A stretch of DNA of 64,000 bases from UBA4416 sp036676295. GTDB lineage: Bacteria; Bacteroidota; Bacteroidia; B-17B0; Aurantibacillaceae. The translations under genes and the position numbers were made by a program. The first letter of the stretch is position 1, and every line of letters starts with the position of its first letter. Positions 63,372-64,000 of the stretch are shown here, one piece after another. The DNA lies in NCBI GenBank assembly GCA_036676295.1, contig JAKFDE010000023.1, forward strand, positions 1-64,000. Reading direction: 5' to 3'. The notes under the pieces were generated by a model. That model was not told the DNA's origin, made no database searches, and worked only from the letters and a program-made list of their open reading frames with translations.

Positions 63372-64000
63372 ATGGCAATATTAATTTTAGTTTTTATCAC
63401 CGCATTTGCTGTAGTTTTATACAGTACACCGGCTCTTATTAAAGTAGCCGTATTAAAACGCTTGATCGATCTTCCAACAGAAGACCGTAAAATACATAAA
63501 AGAGCGGTTCCAACTATTGGAGGAATTATTATCTATGCTGCCACATTATTTTCTTTTTCATTATGGTATAATATTGACGACCTACATGAATATGCAGATA
63601 TTTATGAATCGGTCAAAGAATTTAAGATTTTAGTTGCCACAAGTTTGGTCTTGTTTTTTGTAGGTGTTAAAGACGACATCATTGGTACTTCTCCTGTAAA
63701 AAAATTATTTGCTAATATTTTAGTTGGACTGATCTTAGTATTAATGGGCGACATCAGGATCACCGGATTACACGGCATATTTGGTGTTGAAGAAATTCCT
63801 GAATGGGGAAGTGTCTTTTTATCTTTATTCACTTACATTGTTGTTGTAAACGCCATGAACTTAATTGACGGTGTAGATGGCTTAGCCGCAGGAGTTGGTT
63901 TCATTGCCTCCTCTGTTTTTGGTATTTGGTTTATTTTTGCCAATGAATATACGCTGGCCTCTTTGTCCTTCTCTTTATCGGGAGCCTTACTAGGGTTTTT
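63372..64000 (+). CDS. undecaprenyl-phosphate sugar-1-phosphate transferase (WecA/TagO/MraY family), 3' truncated
   Basis: Open frame from ATG 63372 to the window end (about 209 codons); the remainder is outside. Membrane helices and the family signatures are clear: DRKIHKRAVPTIGGIIIY, the Asp pair in FVGVKDDIIG and the metal-binding NAMNLIDGVDGLAAG. The enzyme places the first sugar phosphate on undecaprenyl phosphate, the initiating step for a surface glycan. WecA/TagO-like rather than MraY because of the short loop and context with gmd/fcl. It is 9 bp after the RemB-like gene. Confidence 0.93.
   Translation, partial: MAILILVFITAFAVVLYSTPALIKVAVLKRLIDLPTEDRKIHKRAVPTIGGIIIYAATLFSFSLWYNIDDLHEYADIYESVKEFKILVATSLVLFFVGVKDDIIGTSPVKKLFANILVGLILVLMGDIRITGLHGIFGVEEIPEWGSVFLSLFTYIVVVNAMNLIDGVDGLAAGVGFIASSVFGIWFIFANEYTLASLSFSLSGALLGF

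Noticed and set aside
1..64000. CRISPR array, tRNA, rRNA, insertion sequence, prophage
   Set aside because: I looked for regular spaced repeats, T-loop-like GGTTCGAATCC words in the gaps, and transposase or phage genes, and found none.

Overview
The window is chromosomal DNA of a Bacteroidota bacterium, most plausibly Flavobacteriales or Sphingobacteriales. The DNA is AT-rich. It carries type IX secretion (T9SS) C-terminal sorting domains, a PorP/SprF protein, a SufABCDS cluster, a TonB/ExbBD set with two ExbD genes, DUF3098, DUF6341/DUF6427-like membrane proteins, and promoters of the Bacteroidota type (-33 TTG, -7 TAnnTTTG). Genes are densely packed and mostly housekeeping. I see no rRNA, tRNA, CRISPR array, insertion sequence or prophage. 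Both ends cut genes: deoC at the left, a WecA/TagO-like transferase at the right.

Layout: 1-3193 is deoxyribose catabolism (deoC, an aldehyde dehydrogenase and a half-length aldehyde dehydrogenase that together look like a split ALDH16). 3285-5351 is a secreted M43 metalloprotease. 5481-8501 is leuS, carrying two in-frame repeat-derived insertions. 8638-13704 holds a HisKA_2 kinase, a thioredoxin-fold protein, ribBA, truB and a YkgJ-type protein. 13737-18803 is a minus-strand block with a lipoprotein, dut, a flippase, a heptose adenylyltransferase, an LPG-synthase-like membrane protein, panD and an RDD protein. 18957-24161 is the suf operon behind a palindrome-bearing promoter. 24202-30591 has a PstS-like lipoprotein and a TPR protein convergent with tonB-exbD-exbD-exbB.

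30910-37935 is an overlapping operon for a giant SBBP/PKD surface protein with a type B T9SS signal, a PorP/SprF protein and an OmpA/PD40 protein. 38005-39267 is a divergent pair of membrane proteins, followed by feoAB, cysQ, an alpha/beta hydrolase, an enoyl-CoA hydratase and 3-hydroxyanthranilate dioxygenase. 44795-49534 is a second giant type B surface protein with three long repeats and a nested module. Then come a HerA-like ATPase and a DinB protein. 52038-55747 is a compact signalling cluster: kinase, receiver, SpoIIAA/STAS-like protein, tandem-HAMP-like kinase, receiver. 55946-59569 holds cbpA-cbpM, clpX, uppP and DUF3098. 59700-64000 is a GDP-fucose and envelope glycan block (gmd, fcl, a RemB/Wzi-like barrel, a polyprenyl-phosphate sugar transferase).

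A thread through the window is the number of different small palindromic repeat elements. Most sit between genes. Two lie in frame inside leuS, and another appears to encode the signal peptide of the RemB-like protein. These repeat-gene fusions and the kinase/STAS cluster are the parts most worth a second look.
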